The position numbers were made by a program, and so were the translations under genes. A stretch of DNA of 64,000 nt from CAZFVY01 sp964522665. GTDB lineage: Bacteria > Verrucomicrobiota > Verrucomicrobiia > Limisphaerales > CAZFVY01. This document shows, in pieces, positions 1 through 8,607 of the stretch; the stretch's first letter is position 1, and every line of letters begins with the position of its first letter. The DNA lies in the NCBI GenBank assembly GCA_964522665.1, contig CAZFVY010000014.1, positions 25,822-89,821 of the forward strand, read 5' to 3'. The notes under the pieces are model-generated. The model ran no database searches. It was not told where the DNA came from and saw nothing but the letters and a program-made list of their open reading frames with translations.

Positions 1-238
1 TAATATCCGAGGCGTGCTTTCAGCCCAACCAACCACCACGCCACTGCGATTCGAAGCCCGCCCGAATTTGGAACGGGCGCACGATCCCGGCGAAGTCGCC
101 GAAACTGCGCCGCGCTTCGCTTCCTTGGTCGCTCCAACTTTGCACCGATCTGACTCGCGGTCGGCTGCGCGGCCAATGACTCGCCGCCGAGATTTTGACA
201 AATAGTTGGCTTATCGGCACCGTTTCCACGTGCAGACG

Positions 239-472
239 ATGATTCAACTCGAGGAGGGGCTCCTGGCTCAAGCGACCAAACTCGCCAGCGAGCGAGGCTG
301 CGACCTGTCGCAGCTGATCGAGGAGGCTCTGCGCGATAGCATCGCTCGAACGTTGCCGAACAGCCCGCGACCATTCGTCCACCTCACCACCGTTGGAGGC
401 GAGGGTATGCGCCCCGGCGTCGATCTTAACAACACCGCAGCCTTGCTTTCCGTCATGGAACAAGGGGAATGA
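239..472 (+). CDS. vapB: VapB-type antitoxin
   Basis: Likely antitoxin of a type II VapBC module; such proteins bind their own promoter and neutralise a PIN-domain RNase. The ATG at 239 gives 77 residues that begin directly with a ribbon-helix-helix-like segment (MIQLEEGLLAQATKLA). A TTG at 206 in the same frame would add 11 unsupported residues. The C-terminus holds the GGEGMRPGVDLNNTAALL stretch typical of VapB proteins, which is the toxin-binding tail. The stop overlaps the start of the following vapC by ATGA, the usual coupling in this family. The partner toxin is truncated, so this antitoxin is probably an orphan. Family assignment is from recognised motifs; function is inferred. Confidence 0.75.
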   Translation: MIQLEEGLLAQATKLASERGCDLSQLIEEALRDSIARTLPNSPRPFVHLTTVGGEGMRPGVDLNNTAALLSVMEQGE

Positions 473-588
473 TCCTGATCGACGTAAACGTCCTGATCGA
501 CGCCCACCGTGCCGATGCGGCGGACCACCCACGGTCCCGGGAATGGCTGGCAGGAACCCTTCAGAGCGGTCATCCGTACGGCGTTCCA
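469..588 (+). pseudogene. vapC: Truncated VapC PIN-domain toxin
   Basis: The reading frame starts at an ATG overlapping the vapB stop and encodes about 40 residues that look like the N-terminus of a VapC toxin (MILIDVNVLIDAHRADA, then HPRSREWLAG). This includes the first catalytic Asp of a PIN domain. VapC proteins are about 130-145 residues long. Here the similarity stops near base 588; the frame stays open to 708 but into unrelated sequence antisense to the permease gene that ends at 623. The remaining acidic residues of the PIN active site are missing, so RNase activity is not expected. The breakpoint suggests a deletion that joined vapC to the 3' end of the neighbouring gene. Confidence 0.7.
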
Positions 589-622
589 TCGCGCCGCGAG
601 CAAGATCTCAGCGAAAGCGCCT

Positions 623-3043
623 TTACTCACAACGAAGCGCGTCGATCGGATCCACCAGCGTGGCCCGGTACGCCGGCAGCCAGCAGGCGAGCAGCGCGAC
701 GATCATAAAACCAAACGCGGCGGACGCGAGCGCCAGCGGATCGAAGGGCGTGACCCCGAATAGGAACGTCGCCAGCAATTGGCCCAAAACGGCCGTGACA
801 ATGGCGCCCAGCCCCAATCCCAAGAGGACGAGCCGGAAGCCCTCGCCGAGCACCAGCCGGAAGATTTCCCAACGCGGCGCTCCCACCGCCACGCGAACGG
901 CGATCTCCTTGGTCCGCGATCCGACCGACAGCGAAAGCACACCGTAAATGCCCACGAGCGCCAACGCGGAAGCGATCACGGCGAAGCCCAACAGCAGGCG
1001 CATCGCAAAGAGGCGGGGCGCGATGGAATCCTGCCGAATGCTCTCCATGGTCTTGACGTTTTCAACCGCGCAGGTCGGTTCCAGCGCGTGCAATTCCAGG
1101 CGGATCAACGCTATCAACGGTCGCGGATCGGTGGTGGCGTGGACGATCAGATGCTTCGAGAAAGCGCCGTTTTGCCAAAACGAAAAATAGATTTCGGGAT
1201 CCGCTGGTTCGGTCAAGGCTTCGGTCCGCGTGTTCGCGATAACGCCGACGACCTCGTATGTGCGATTCGTGTCCCCCACAAACCGCAGCTTCTTGCCGAC
1301 GGCGTCGGTTCCGGGAAAATAGCGGGCGGCCAGGGCCTCGTTGACCACGGCGACCACCGGCGCGCCGGAACCATCCGTGGAACGAAAGGCCCGGCCCGAG
1401 ACGATCCGGATGCCCATCGCGTCGAAGTAATCCGGCGTAACGGACCGGAGCGGGAGACGCAGTTTCTCATCGAGTTTCGACCCGGCGGACCGCCCGACGA
1501 TTTCCATGTCGCCGTTCCACTTATTGCCGGTCAACGGCAATCCCCAAACGAACGCGGCATGTTTGACTCCCGGCAAGGCGCCAACGCGCTCCAGCGCCTG
1601 AGTGTGAAACCGCTGCCCGGTGTCCCGCTGCACCGAGGTGACGGTCATCGTCAATATATTATCGGTTTCGTAGCCGGGCCGAACCTGCGCAAGGTTGTGT
1701 ACGGTGCGAATCAGCAAGGCGCCTCCCGCCAACAGGGCCAGGGTGAGCGCGGTCTGCAGTACCGTCACGCCGCGGAGCAGGTTCCGCTCCGTGCGGCCGA
1801 CGCTGCTCCGGCCCCCGCGAAAAGCCGCCACCGGCGAAAGCCAGGCCGCGCGCAGCGCCGGCGCCAAACCCGCGATGCCGGCGGCGATAACCGCAGCGCC
1901 CAAGCCAAAGCCGAGGACCGGCCAGCCGACTTCGACGGAGTCCAGTCTCGGAACCGCGTGTCCGCCGATCGTTTTGAAAAGTTGAACCGTAAGGATCGCC
2001 AGCCCGGCGCCCAACACGGCGCCCACGACCGAGAGCACGCCGCTTTCCAGCAAAACCTGTTGAAAGAGCCGGCGGCTTCCGGCGCCAAGCGCGGAACGCA
2101 CCGCGTATTCCTGTTGTCGCTGCAAACCGCGCGCCAGCAGCAATCCGGCGACATTTCCGCAGGCGATCAACAACACCAACGCCACCGCCCCCAGCAGCGG
2201 CAGCAGCAACCGCCGGCCTTCACGGTTCAGAATCTCCGGTAAGAGGCGCATCCCGGCCGTAACGCCGGTCAGGTCCGGGTCCGCTTGCGCTTCACGGGCG
2301 GCGAGGGTCTTCAGTTGAGCCTGCGCCGTGGCAAGCGGGACGCCATCTCGCAATCGCGCCACGATGTTTCCGGCGCCTTCTTTCGGCTTGGTTTCGTTTG
2401 GCGCGTAGCCCAACCAAAAATCGACCTGGCCATTGAGGTCATAATTCGGCTCGCTGGCGCTCGACGAGTCGGGCAGAAACCGGACGCCGGGAGGCATGAC
2501 GCCGACCACCGGGAGGGGCGGCATGCGACTAATGTTGATGATTTTACCCACAATATTTCGATCACCCTGAAAGCGCTTCTGCCAAAGGTTATAGCCCAGG
2601 ATGATCGCGCTCGGCCCATTGGTGCCTTGCGCGAGGTCGGAATCGAGGAACTCACGCCCCAGCGCTGGTTTGACTCCCAGAACCTTGAAGTAATCCCTGG
2701 TCACGGCGAGGCCTTCGACCGATTCGCTGCCTTCGGGCAGCACGAGAAAGTTGAAGGTCCAATTATACAAAGCGGCCGCGGCAAAACTGTTCGTCGCGTG
2801 ACGCCAGTCGGTCCATTCTCCATTGGAACTTTCCTGTTTGTAGGGCTGGCCGTCGATCCGCTCGGGAGAGACGAGCACAATGCGGTCGGGCCGCGCGTAG
2901 GGAGGCGGCGAGAGCAGGACGCCTTGGATAAGACCGAAAACGGCGGAGGTCGCCCCGATCCCGATGGCGAGGGTGAGCACCGCCAGGATCGCGAAACGCG
3001 GCGAGCGGATCAATTGGCGAAGGGCGAATTTCAATTCATTCAT
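623..3043 (-). CDS. ADOP-family ABC transporter permease
   Basis: An 806-residue permease of the MacB/FtsX superfamily, ADOP type. The ATG at 3043 begins MNELKFALRQLIRSPRFA, the usual start of ADOP proteins; upstream in-frame codons add a polar stretch with no family match. The first membrane helix is at about residues 17-37. A periplasmic MacB-like core domain follows, then a membrane cluster around residues 280-410. A second periplasmic domain and three C-terminal helices repeat this layout. The protein ends with the typical DPIDALRCE-like tail. No ATPase or membrane-fusion gene lies beside it, so this is an orphan permease. The substrate cannot be read from sequence; relatives move peptides, lipoproteins or drugs across the cell envelope. 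Confidence 0.85.
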   Translation of the reverse strand: MNELKFALRQLIRSPRFAILAVLTLAIGIGATSAVFGLIQGVLLSPPPYARPDRIVLVSPERIDGQPYKQESSNGEWTDWRHATNSFAAAALYNWTFNFLVLPEGSESVEGLAVTRDYFKVLGVKPALGREFLDSDLAQGTNGPSAIILGYNLWQKRFQGDRNIVGKIINISRMPPLPVVGVMPPGVRFLPDSSSASEPNYDLNGQVDFWLGYAPNETKPKEGAGNIVARLRDGVPLATAQAQLKTLAAREAQADPDLTGVTAGMRLLPEILNREGRRLLLPLLGAVALVLLIACGNVAGLLLARGLQRQQEYAVRSALGAGSRRLFQQVLLESGVLSVVGAVLGAGLAILTVQLFKTIGGHAVPRLDSVEVGWPVLGFGLGAAVIAAGIAGLAPALRAAWLSPVAAFRGGRSSVGRTERNLLRGVTVLQTALTLALLAGGALLIRTVHNLAQVRPGYETDNILTMTVTSVQRDTGQRFHTQALERVGALPGVKHAAFVWGLPLTGNKWNGDMEIVGRSAGSKLDEKLRLPLRSVTPDYFDAMGIRIVSGRAFRSTDGSGAPVVAVVNEALAARYFPGTDAVGKKLRFVGDTNRTYEVVGVIANTRTEALTEPADPEIYFSFWQNGAFSKHLIVHATTDPRPLIALIRLELHALEPTCAVENVKTMESIRQDSIAPRLFAMRLLLGFAVIASALALVGIYGVLSLSVGSRTKEIAVRVAVGAPRWEIFRLVLGEGFRLVLLGLGLGAIVTAVLGQLLATFLFGVTPFDPLALASAAFGFMIVALLACWLPAYRATLVDPIDALRCE

Positions 3044-3406
3044 AAGCTGGACGGCGATATACGATTCATCACGAGCGACAAACCTTGGCGCTCTCAAGCA
3101 AAATCGGCGCCACGATCGACCAGCGCGTCTGCAACTGATTTATTTAGAACACGTTACCGTCCTCGTTCGCGAGGATGTAGCGCCGCCCCTAACTCATTAA
3201 TGGGAAACGTACGTCCCAATGCCGGGAATCGGCGAAGGCTCCCTCGCCGCGACCGCGCGTCAATCGCGAGACATAAATTGGCGCGGCAAAACGGGGACTA
3301 ATAGCTCGCAACGACAGGGAACCGCATCGCTCCGGCCGCCCCCGCGCGACCGCTCAATTTCTTGGATGGACAAACGTGGACTGGTGATTACATTGCCACC
3401 CGCAAA
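3044..3406. other. Divergent intergenic region
   Basis: A 363-base region between the divergent permease gene and the small membrane-protein gene at 3407. I see no convincing coding frame. It must contain the promoters of both transcripts, but no clear -35/-10 pair stands out. A short inverted repeat (TCCTCG..CGAGGA) lies near 3164-3175. Confidence 0.4.
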
Positions 3407-3700
3407 ATGAAAAACAGTTCCATAGCCGCGATTTTTGTGGCGATTCTGCTGTTGAGCGTCTCGGTGACGGCCCTGCTGGCCTACCGGTACATTCACAACA
3501 CGAGCTACCTTCAGGTACTCCAAGACCAAGTGCTGCAAGTGGGCAGCAATCGGTCCCGGGCGAGCGCGCTGGCGGCGGACGCCGTGGAATACAGCAAACG
3601 TAATCCGGCGATCGATCCGATTCTGTTCGCGACGGGCATCAAAGTCCCCGCGGGAAACCCCGCCGCGACGGCGCCCGCGCGACAACCTTCCAGGAAATAG
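3407..3700 (+). CDS. Small single-pass membrane protein
   Basis: A 97-residue protein of unknown function. The ATG at 3407 places a hydrophobic helix at residues 5-26 (IAAIFVAILLLSVSVTALLA), right after a short Lys-containing N-terminus. A soluble tail follows that is probably periplasmic. The tail includes a polar helix (LQVLQDQVLQVGSNRSRASALAADAVEYSKRN in two halves) and a Pro/Ala-rich end. Six bases separate it from the next gene, which has the same design, so the two are probably co-transcribed and may work together. It could be an assembly or anchoring factor; nothing in the sequence identifies a reaction. Confidence 0.65.
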   Translation: MKNSSIAAIFVAILLLSVSVTALLAYRYIHNTSYLQVLQDQVLQVGSNRSRASALAADAVEYSKRNPAIDPILFATGIKVPAGNPAATAPARQPSRK

Positions 3701-3706
3701 GCGCTT

Positions 3707-4072
3707 ATGGAATCCCCGGAATTTTCCGCTCTGCGGCCCCAGTCCACGGAGCCAACCGTCGAGAGTTTGCAGGGCGATCTTCGTTCGTTGCGCGGGCTTT
3801 TTCAGGTCGCGTTGGCGGCGTTGATTCTCCTGGCCGGCAGCGTGAACCTCGTGCTCTGGCGGCAGGTCAGCCTCCAACGGAAGGAAGCGCTGAGAATGCA
3901 ACAGATCGTGGAAGATTACCAAAAGAACAACGAGCCTGTCATCGAAGGATTGGTCTTGAAGCTGCAGGCGTTCACGAAGTCGAACCCCGATTTCGCAGCG
4001 ATTCTGTCCAAATACAGCTTGAACCCGGAAGCGGCGCCGATCTCGGCGGCTCCCGGCGCGGTCAAGAAGTAA
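3707..4072 (+). CDS. Small single-pass membrane protein with helical tail
   Basis: A 121-residue protein of unknown function that follows the previous small membrane protein by six bases. Residues 1-30 are polar. A hydrophobic helix spans about 32-52 (FQVALAALILLAGSVNLVLW). The rest forms a charged helix (QVSLQRKEALRMQQIVEDYQ) and an Ala/Pro-rich end. A conserved-looking phrase around residues 80-105 (LQAFTKSNPDFAAILSKY) could be a short interaction motif. The shared topology of the pair (one helix, then a helical extracytoplasmic tail) suggests a two-subunit membrane complex; this is inference. Confidence 0.65.
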   Translation: MESPEFSALRPQSTEPTVESLQGDLRSLRGLFQVALAALILLAGSVNLVLWRQVSLQRKEALRMQQIVEDYQKNNEPVIEGLVLKLQAFTKSNPDFAAILSKYSLNPEAAPISAAPGAVKK

Positions 4073-4110
4073 CCCGCGGCTCGCCCGCGGGAGCGCCGGG
4101 CTTCCGAACC

Positions 4111-4725
4111 TCAGCTTGCCGCCTCGTTCCGCTGTTCACGGCGAACGGCTTGGCGGGCGGCCTCCATCAAAATCGCGCACGGCTCCAGGCACGGGATCAG
4201 GCTTTTTTCGTCGGCGGGGTCGGGCGCCAGGCCGGAAACGCTCCACCAGCGCCGTTTAAGGCATTGCGTGGGCGGACAGGTCGCGCCGATGACCACCGCC
4301 ACTTGTTCGTCCGCGAGTTTCGCGGTGATCCGATACATCCCGCTTTGCCGAGCCGCGACCACGCGGAAATCGGTCACCGGCGGGTCAGCGCCGAGGGCGG
4401 CGTACCAATCGGCGATGGCGCCGGGATAAAGCCGGTCGAGCGCCGCGGCGAGCGCGGCATCGCTGCTGGCCTCAAACCGCCAACCCGACCGAAGCGTCGG
4501 GGCCGACTTCAGCGGACGGAACACGCCCTCGGCTGTAAACTGCGCGATCGCGCGAAGGTCCACGAGCTCAAGCGCCCGCAATTCATCTGACCGACACCCG
4601 GCGTCATCCCGGCGCCGAAGTTCGTAGCCTCGCGCCGTCCGCCGGATCTGAACCTGGGCGACCACCAGTTCAGGACCAATTTGACTGACGAAGGCCTCGA
4701 CGGCCGGATTTCGGATCGGGTCCAT
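4111..4725 (-). CDS. Four-cysteine protein, possible Fer4_23/DR2241-like iron-sulfur protein
   Basis: A 204-residue soluble protein. Its C-terminal third has four cysteines in a CPPTQC pair and a later CLEPC pair, with LKRRWW directly after the first pair. This spacing resembles the 4Fe-4S domain found in DR2241-type proteins, which are linked to tetrapyrrole/cobalamin chelatases. The N-terminal part (residues 1-120) has repeated RRR/ELRAL segments and no motif I can place. The gene stands alone between the small membrane-protein pair and mscS on the same strand as mscS, 135 bases downstream of it. Family assignment rests only on the cysteine pattern. It could instead be a lineage-specific metal-binding protein. 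Confidence 0.5.
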   Translation of the reverse strand: MDPIRNPAVEAFVSQIGPELVVAQVQIRRTARGYELRRRDDAGCRSDELRALELVDLRAIAQFTAEGVFRPLKSAPTLRSGWRFEASSDAALAAALDRLYPGAIADWYAALGADPPVTDFRVVAARQSGMYRITAKLADEQVAVVIGATCPPTQCLKRRWWSVSGLAPDPADEKSLIPCLEPCAILMEAARQAVRREQRNEAAS

Positions 4726-4860
4726 AATTGGGCGCCGCTCGCGGCTACGTTAGGAATCTTTGTCCGGCGAAGGTGGCCAACCGTTCGAGCGACGTGAACG
4801 GTCGGACGACCAGCCAATTCCTCGACGATGGACCGCATCGGGTTCGGCCGACAAGAATCA

Positions 4861-6111
4861 TCATTCGACCGATTTGACGTAGTGGGTTTCCGAGGGGAAC
4901 GCGAACTCGATCCCCGCCTCATCGAATCGCTGCTTGATCTTCAAATTCAAGTCCTGCATCCCGGCGACATACGCCCGGTTGTCGGTGGAATTCCACCAAT
5001 GAATCACGTTGATGTTGAGCGACGAGTCGTCGAACTTGTTGAAGCCCACTTGCAGATCAAACGTCATCGGATGGGCACGGTAAATCTCCTCAAGGATGGC
5101 GACGGCCTGTTTGATTTTTTCAACCGATGTCTCGTAGGTGATGCCGATATTCATCTCCGTTTTGATGTTCGTCCGGCGGGTGATGTTGGTGACCGTGCTG
5201 TTGCCCATCGTTTTGTTGGGGACGGTAATCAGGTATCCGGACGGGTTGCGCAGCCGGGTGCTGCGGAGGCCGATGGTCTCGACGCTGCCTTCGACCGAAT
5301 CGAGCTTGACGTAGTCGCCGATGCGGAACGGCTTATCGATGAACACCGCCACGGCGCCGAAGAGATTCGCCAGCGTGTCTTGCGCGGCCAAGCCGAGCGC
5401 CAGGCCGCCAATCGACAAAGAGGCGATGACGCTGCGGATATTCAATTGCAGGTGATCGGCCGTCATCAACAACGCCACGATCACCACGAAGATTCGCAGA
5501 CTCTTCCGAATGATCGGGTAAAGCTGTTCGTCGAAGGCCCGGTCGGCGCCGTGGGCGGCGCGCTGGCTCCACCGTTCCGTGAGCAGATCGACCAGCTTGA
5601 GGGTCGCGAGGGTCAACGAGATCGAAACGACGACGTTCAGCCCCTTCGAGACAAAATCATCCACCCATTCGGGCAAAGAAATGACGCGCAAGCCGATATG
5701 CAACAGAATCACCAACGTCGTCACCTTGATCGGTCCCTGGACCAACGAAACCAGCACGTCGCCGAATGGACTCTTGGTGGCCGCGGCCCAGCGCTTGAGT
5801 TGCGCGCTGGCGATAAAATTGAGGAACCGCGAGCAGATAAAGGCCAGCAGAACGTAAATCAAGAATGAGACATATTGCCAGAGCGGTTTCCCGCCCACGT
5901 CCAGTTGCAGCGCCTCGACCCGGTCCAGGCCAAAGGAAAGGCTTTGGTCACCCGCGACGATGTTCGTCGCCGAGGTAAGGCCCTTCCGCGCCGCCGCGGC
6001 GACCGTATTGGTATTCGTCGGCGATTGCGCGGTCGCCCAGACCGACCAAATGAGGCAGGCCGCAAGCAAAAACAAACCACCGCGATAGAGCGCGTTAAAC
6101 TTCAAGTTCAT
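4861..6111 (-). CDS. MscS-family mechanosensitive ion channel
   Basis: A 416-residue inner-membrane channel of the MscS family, which opens under membrane tension to release solutes on hypo-osmotic shock. The ATG at 6111 (MNLKFNALYRGG) is chosen because it starts a signal peptide ending near the AQS at residues 27-29. A soluble stretch follows, then about five membrane helices from residue 77 on. The pore-lining helix and beta domain are clear: SIGGLALGLAAQDTLANLFG, then DKPFRIGDYV and GLRSTRLRNPSG. The C-terminal alpha/beta vestibule domain is complete. The helix count exceeds that of the E. coli MscS core (three), as in larger YnaI/YbdG-like members. Neighbours give no functional link. Confidence 0.9.
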   Translation of the reverse strand: MNLKFNALYRGGLFLLAACLIWSVWATAQSPTNTNTVAAAARKGLTSATNIVAGDQSLSFGLDRVEALQLDVGGKPLWQYVSFLIYVLLAFICSRFLNFIASAQLKRWAAATKSPFGDVLVSLVQGPIKVTTLVILLHIGLRVISLPEWVDDFVSKGLNVVVSISLTLATLKLVDLLTERWSQRAAHGADRAFDEQLYPIIRKSLRIFVVIVALLMTADHLQLNIRSVIASLSIGGLALGLAAQDTLANLFGAVAVFIDKPFRIGDYVKLDSVEGSVETIGLRSTRLRNPSGYLITVPNKTMGNSTVTNITRRTNIKTEMNIGITYETSVEKIKQAVAILEEIYRAHPMTFDLQVGFNKFDDSSLNINVIHWWNSTDNRAYVAGMQDLNLKIKQRFDEAGIEFAFPSETHYVKSVE

Positions 6112-6276
6112 AGCTCGGCAATTTAGGGGGACGCTGAACGCGGTGACAAGCGCCAAGTCCGCGGTGAGCGGGAGTCAAAGGTGGACGGCAAAACCAACCC
6201 GCTTCACTTGGCGTCCGCAGGAAGATGGCATCGGCGCCGCTCGGTTTCGGCGCCAACCCTCGGAGTCTCCCGGCGC

Positions 6277-6486
6277 CTATCCGCCCGCCACGATCTTCAC
6301 GATTTCGAGGCGATCACCGGCGGCAAGCCGACGAGCGGAGAATTCCGACGGAGCGACGGCCTCACCGTTGAGTTCGACCACCACGCTGCGCGGCCGGAGG
6401 TTTTGCGCCAGCAAGAATTCCTCCAGCGAGCAAGGCAGTTCGGCGGACACGTCCCGACCGTTGGCGATCACGGATTCCTTCGGCAT
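6277..6486 (-). CDS. thiS: Sulfur carrier protein ThiS
   Basis: A 69-residue ubiquitin-like sulfur carrier for thiazole synthesis in thiamine biosynthesis. It ends in the required Gly-Gly (IVKIVAGG), whose C-terminal carboxyl is adenylated and converted to a thiocarboxylate. The SVVVELNGEAV and GDRLEIVKIV segments are typical of ThiS. The gene begins 25 bases after thiH, so the two form an operon. The usual partners thiG and thiF are not next to it and are not in this window. Confidence 0.88.
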   Translation of the reverse strand: MPKESVIANGRDVSAELPCSLEEFLLAQNLRPRSVVVELNGEAVAPSEFSARRLAAGDRLEIVKIVAGG

Positions 6487-6511
6487 AAGTCCGTCACGCT
6501 TCTCCGCCGGC

Positions 6512-7711
6512 TTACGCGAGCGCCGCGTCCCAGTCTTTCCAGACTGGCTCGTAACCGAGCCCGCGAATCACGTCGGCAACTTCGCCGGGCGAGCGCGCGT
6601 CGGCGATCTCGAACTGGCCGGTAGCGTTGGTCGCGCGCGCGGCGTCCGGAGCCCATTCGCTGGCCCCCGCCGCCAGGCCGACAATGCGACCGCGTTCCGT
6701 GTAATGGATATTGTCCTTACCGGCGCCGGTGTAGCCGCCCGGCTCGGTATGGCTGCCGGCGCTGATCAGCGTGATTCCGAGCGGAATCAAACCATCTCGC
6801 AGGCGCGCCGGCTCACGGGTCGAGAGCACCAAGCCCACATCGGGCAGGAGCAATCGAAACGCGCAGATCAACTGCGCCAATTCGCGATCAGAGAGGTGGC
6901 TCAGCGGCTCGAATTCCCCGGCGCAAGGACGCAATCGCGGCAACGAAATCGTCAACTGCGCCTTCCAGCAATGGCGCAGAAGGTAAAGCGCGTGGGCCGC
7001 GACGCTCAAGGCCTCGAAACGCCAGTCGCTCAGGCCAAACAACGCCCCGATGCCCAACCGCCGGAAGCCACCGGCGTAGGCCCTTTCCGGAGTCTCCAAG
7101 CGCCAATCAAAATCGCGCTTCGGACCGGACGTGTGCATCGCGGAATAAACTCCCCGATCATAGGTTTCCTGATAAACGACCAATCCGTCCGCCCCCGCCG
7201 CGGTGACCCGCCGGTAATCGTCAGTTTCCAGCGGGCCGACTTCGAGCGAAAGGGACGGCGATTCGGCGTGCAAGGCCGCGACGCAATCGGCCAGATACCC
7301 GGACGAGACGAATTTCGGATGCTCGCCGGCGACCAGCAGCAGATTGCGAAACCCATTGGCCCGCAACGCCTCGGCTTCGCGCGCGACTTCCTTGAGGCTC
7401 AGCGTGACTCGCAGGATCGGATTGTCCCGCGAAAACCCGCAATACTTGCAAATGTTCACGCATTCGTTCGATAGGTAGAGCGGCGCAAACAGCCTGATTA
7501 CCTTGCCAAAACGCTGGCGCGTGAGCGCCTGGGATCGTCGGCCCAACGCCTCCAACCGGCCTGCCGCCGCGGGTGAAATCAAACGCGCAAAATCGTCGAG
7601 ACCCAGCGCCGAACGCCCAAGCGCGGTATCGACTTCGGCGAGAGTAGCCGCGAGAGCCCGCTCGCCGAGTTGAGTCAGCGGCAAGGCGTTGAACTCCGTG
7701 GCGAAACTCAT
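6512..7711 (-). CDS. thiH: 2-iminoacetate synthase ThiH
   Basis: A 399-residue radical SAM enzyme that cleaves tyrosine to give 2-iminoacetate (dehydroglycine) for the thiazole ring of thiamine. The radical SAM cluster motif CX3CX2C is at residues 84-91 (CVNICKYC), just after a segment typical of ThiH (APLYLSNE). Downstream motifs VYQETYD, RRLGIGALFGL and the RLRPCAGEF region fit ThiH rather than biotin synthase or HydG. The start at 7711 (MSFATEFNAL) gives a length close to the E. coli enzyme; the frame extends 30 codons upstream without family similarity. It lies upstream of thiS in the same operon. Confidence 0.92.
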   Translation of the reverse strand: MSFATEFNALPLTQLGERALAATLAEVDTALGRSALGLDDFARLISPAAAGRLEALGRRSQALTRQRFGKVIRLFAPLYLSNECVNICKYCGFSRDNPILRVTLSLKEVAREAEALRANGFRNLLLVAGEHPKFVSSGYLADCVAALHAESPSLSLEVGPLETDDYRRVTAAGADGLVVYQETYDRGVYSAMHTSGPKRDFDWRLETPERAYAGGFRRLGIGALFGLSDWRFEALSVAAHALYLLRHCWKAQLTISLPRLRPCAGEFEPLSHLSDRELAQLICAFRLLLPDVGLVLSTREPARLRDGLIPLGITLISAGSHTEPGGYTGAGKDNIHYTERGRIVGLAAGASEWAPDAARATNATGQFEIADARSPGEVADVIRGLGYEPVWKDWDAALA

Positions 7712-7871
7712 GGGTTGATGCGCTTCCGCTGGTCCACGGCGGTCCCGAACGCAAGCGGATAATCTGATTTCGCCGTTTTGATGCTCACCATAAGCGGGCA
7801 CAGGCTAATCCATATCCCCCCTCGGTCAAGCGGGCAAACGGTTGGGCGCCCGCTCCGTCCGCGCGGCGTCC

Positions 7872-8375
7872 TCACTTCCGAAATGGCGCCAGGCCAAAGT
7901 GGAGCAGGAGCCAAACCGGAATCGCAAACACCCCAATCGCGCTGACCCGATCCCACGACCACGCCAGATAGCCCGATTGCATCGGAAAGATCGTAATCAT
8001 GAAATAGTTGCTAAAGCGGGAATGCCCTAAAAACGATCCGTAGCGCGGATAACGCCGCCGGAGGCCGCTAACCAACGCAAGCGCGCCGATGATCAGCACG
8101 ACCACCGTGACCGCGACGTTGACGGCCAGCAAGGCGTCCGGGCGCCACGGGCGCGCGCCGACGGGACGGGCGGAGAAATACTGGTAGCTCCAATGCGCCC
8201 CCGCCCAAAGGAAGCTGAAGCCAGTCTGGATCGCCGTGCGATAGGAAGCTTTGTCCGAGGTAACCTCATTCAGCAGCCAACCGAAGTAAAGGGGCACGAT
8301 GCCCCAGACCAATTCGATATGCTGAAATGGAACCACGAGCAACTGGAAGAACGTACGCCAATAATCGCTTTGCAC
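7872..8375 (-). CDS. Predicted multi-pass membrane protein, unknown function
   Basis: A 167-residue integral membrane protein with about four helices: residues 12-33, 50-65, 83-104 (LLAVNVAVTVVVLIIGALAL) and 125-160. Short loops carry Arg/Lys clusters such as GLRRRYPRY. No cofactor or catalytic motif is visible. It is followed by a 160-base gap and then the thiH operon on the same strand, so it may or may not share that promoter. Related uncharacterised proteins are, to my knowledge, widespread in bacteria and archaea, but I cannot name the family. Confidence 0.65.
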   Translation of the reverse strand: MQSDYWRTFFQLLVVPFQHIELVWGIVPLYFGWLLNEVTSDKASYRTAIQTGFSFLWAGAHWSYQYFSARPVGARPWRPDALLAVNVAVTVVVLIIGALALVSGLRRRYPRYGSFLGHSRFSNYFMITIFPMQSGYLAWSWDRVSAIGVFAIPVWLLLHFGLAPFRK

Positions 8376-8607
8376 CCGGCCGTTTTACCAGCGCTCGCGG
8401 CAGGGGCCAAGCGCGCGTCAACGAATCTACTGTAACTGCTTGGCCTCCAATGAAAAATGGACGACTCCAGACCCCGACGCGCGCGGGCCCGCCGGGGCGG
8501 CGATCACCGTCGTCCGCCGACGCTATTTTGTCACACTTTCATGCTTGCCAAAACCGCGCCAATCGCTATGCTGACCCTACCAAGCCTGAACATTCGCAAC
8601 CATTGTT

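Noticed and set aside
14..205. Small open frame at the window edge
   Set aside because: Low-complexity translation without motif or ribosome site; likely chance in GC-rich DNA.
4111..4725. Cobaltochelatase-linked gene cluster, suggested by the four-cysteine pattern
   Set aside because: No CbiX, cob or hem genes lie near it. Only the cysteine pattern supports the idea.
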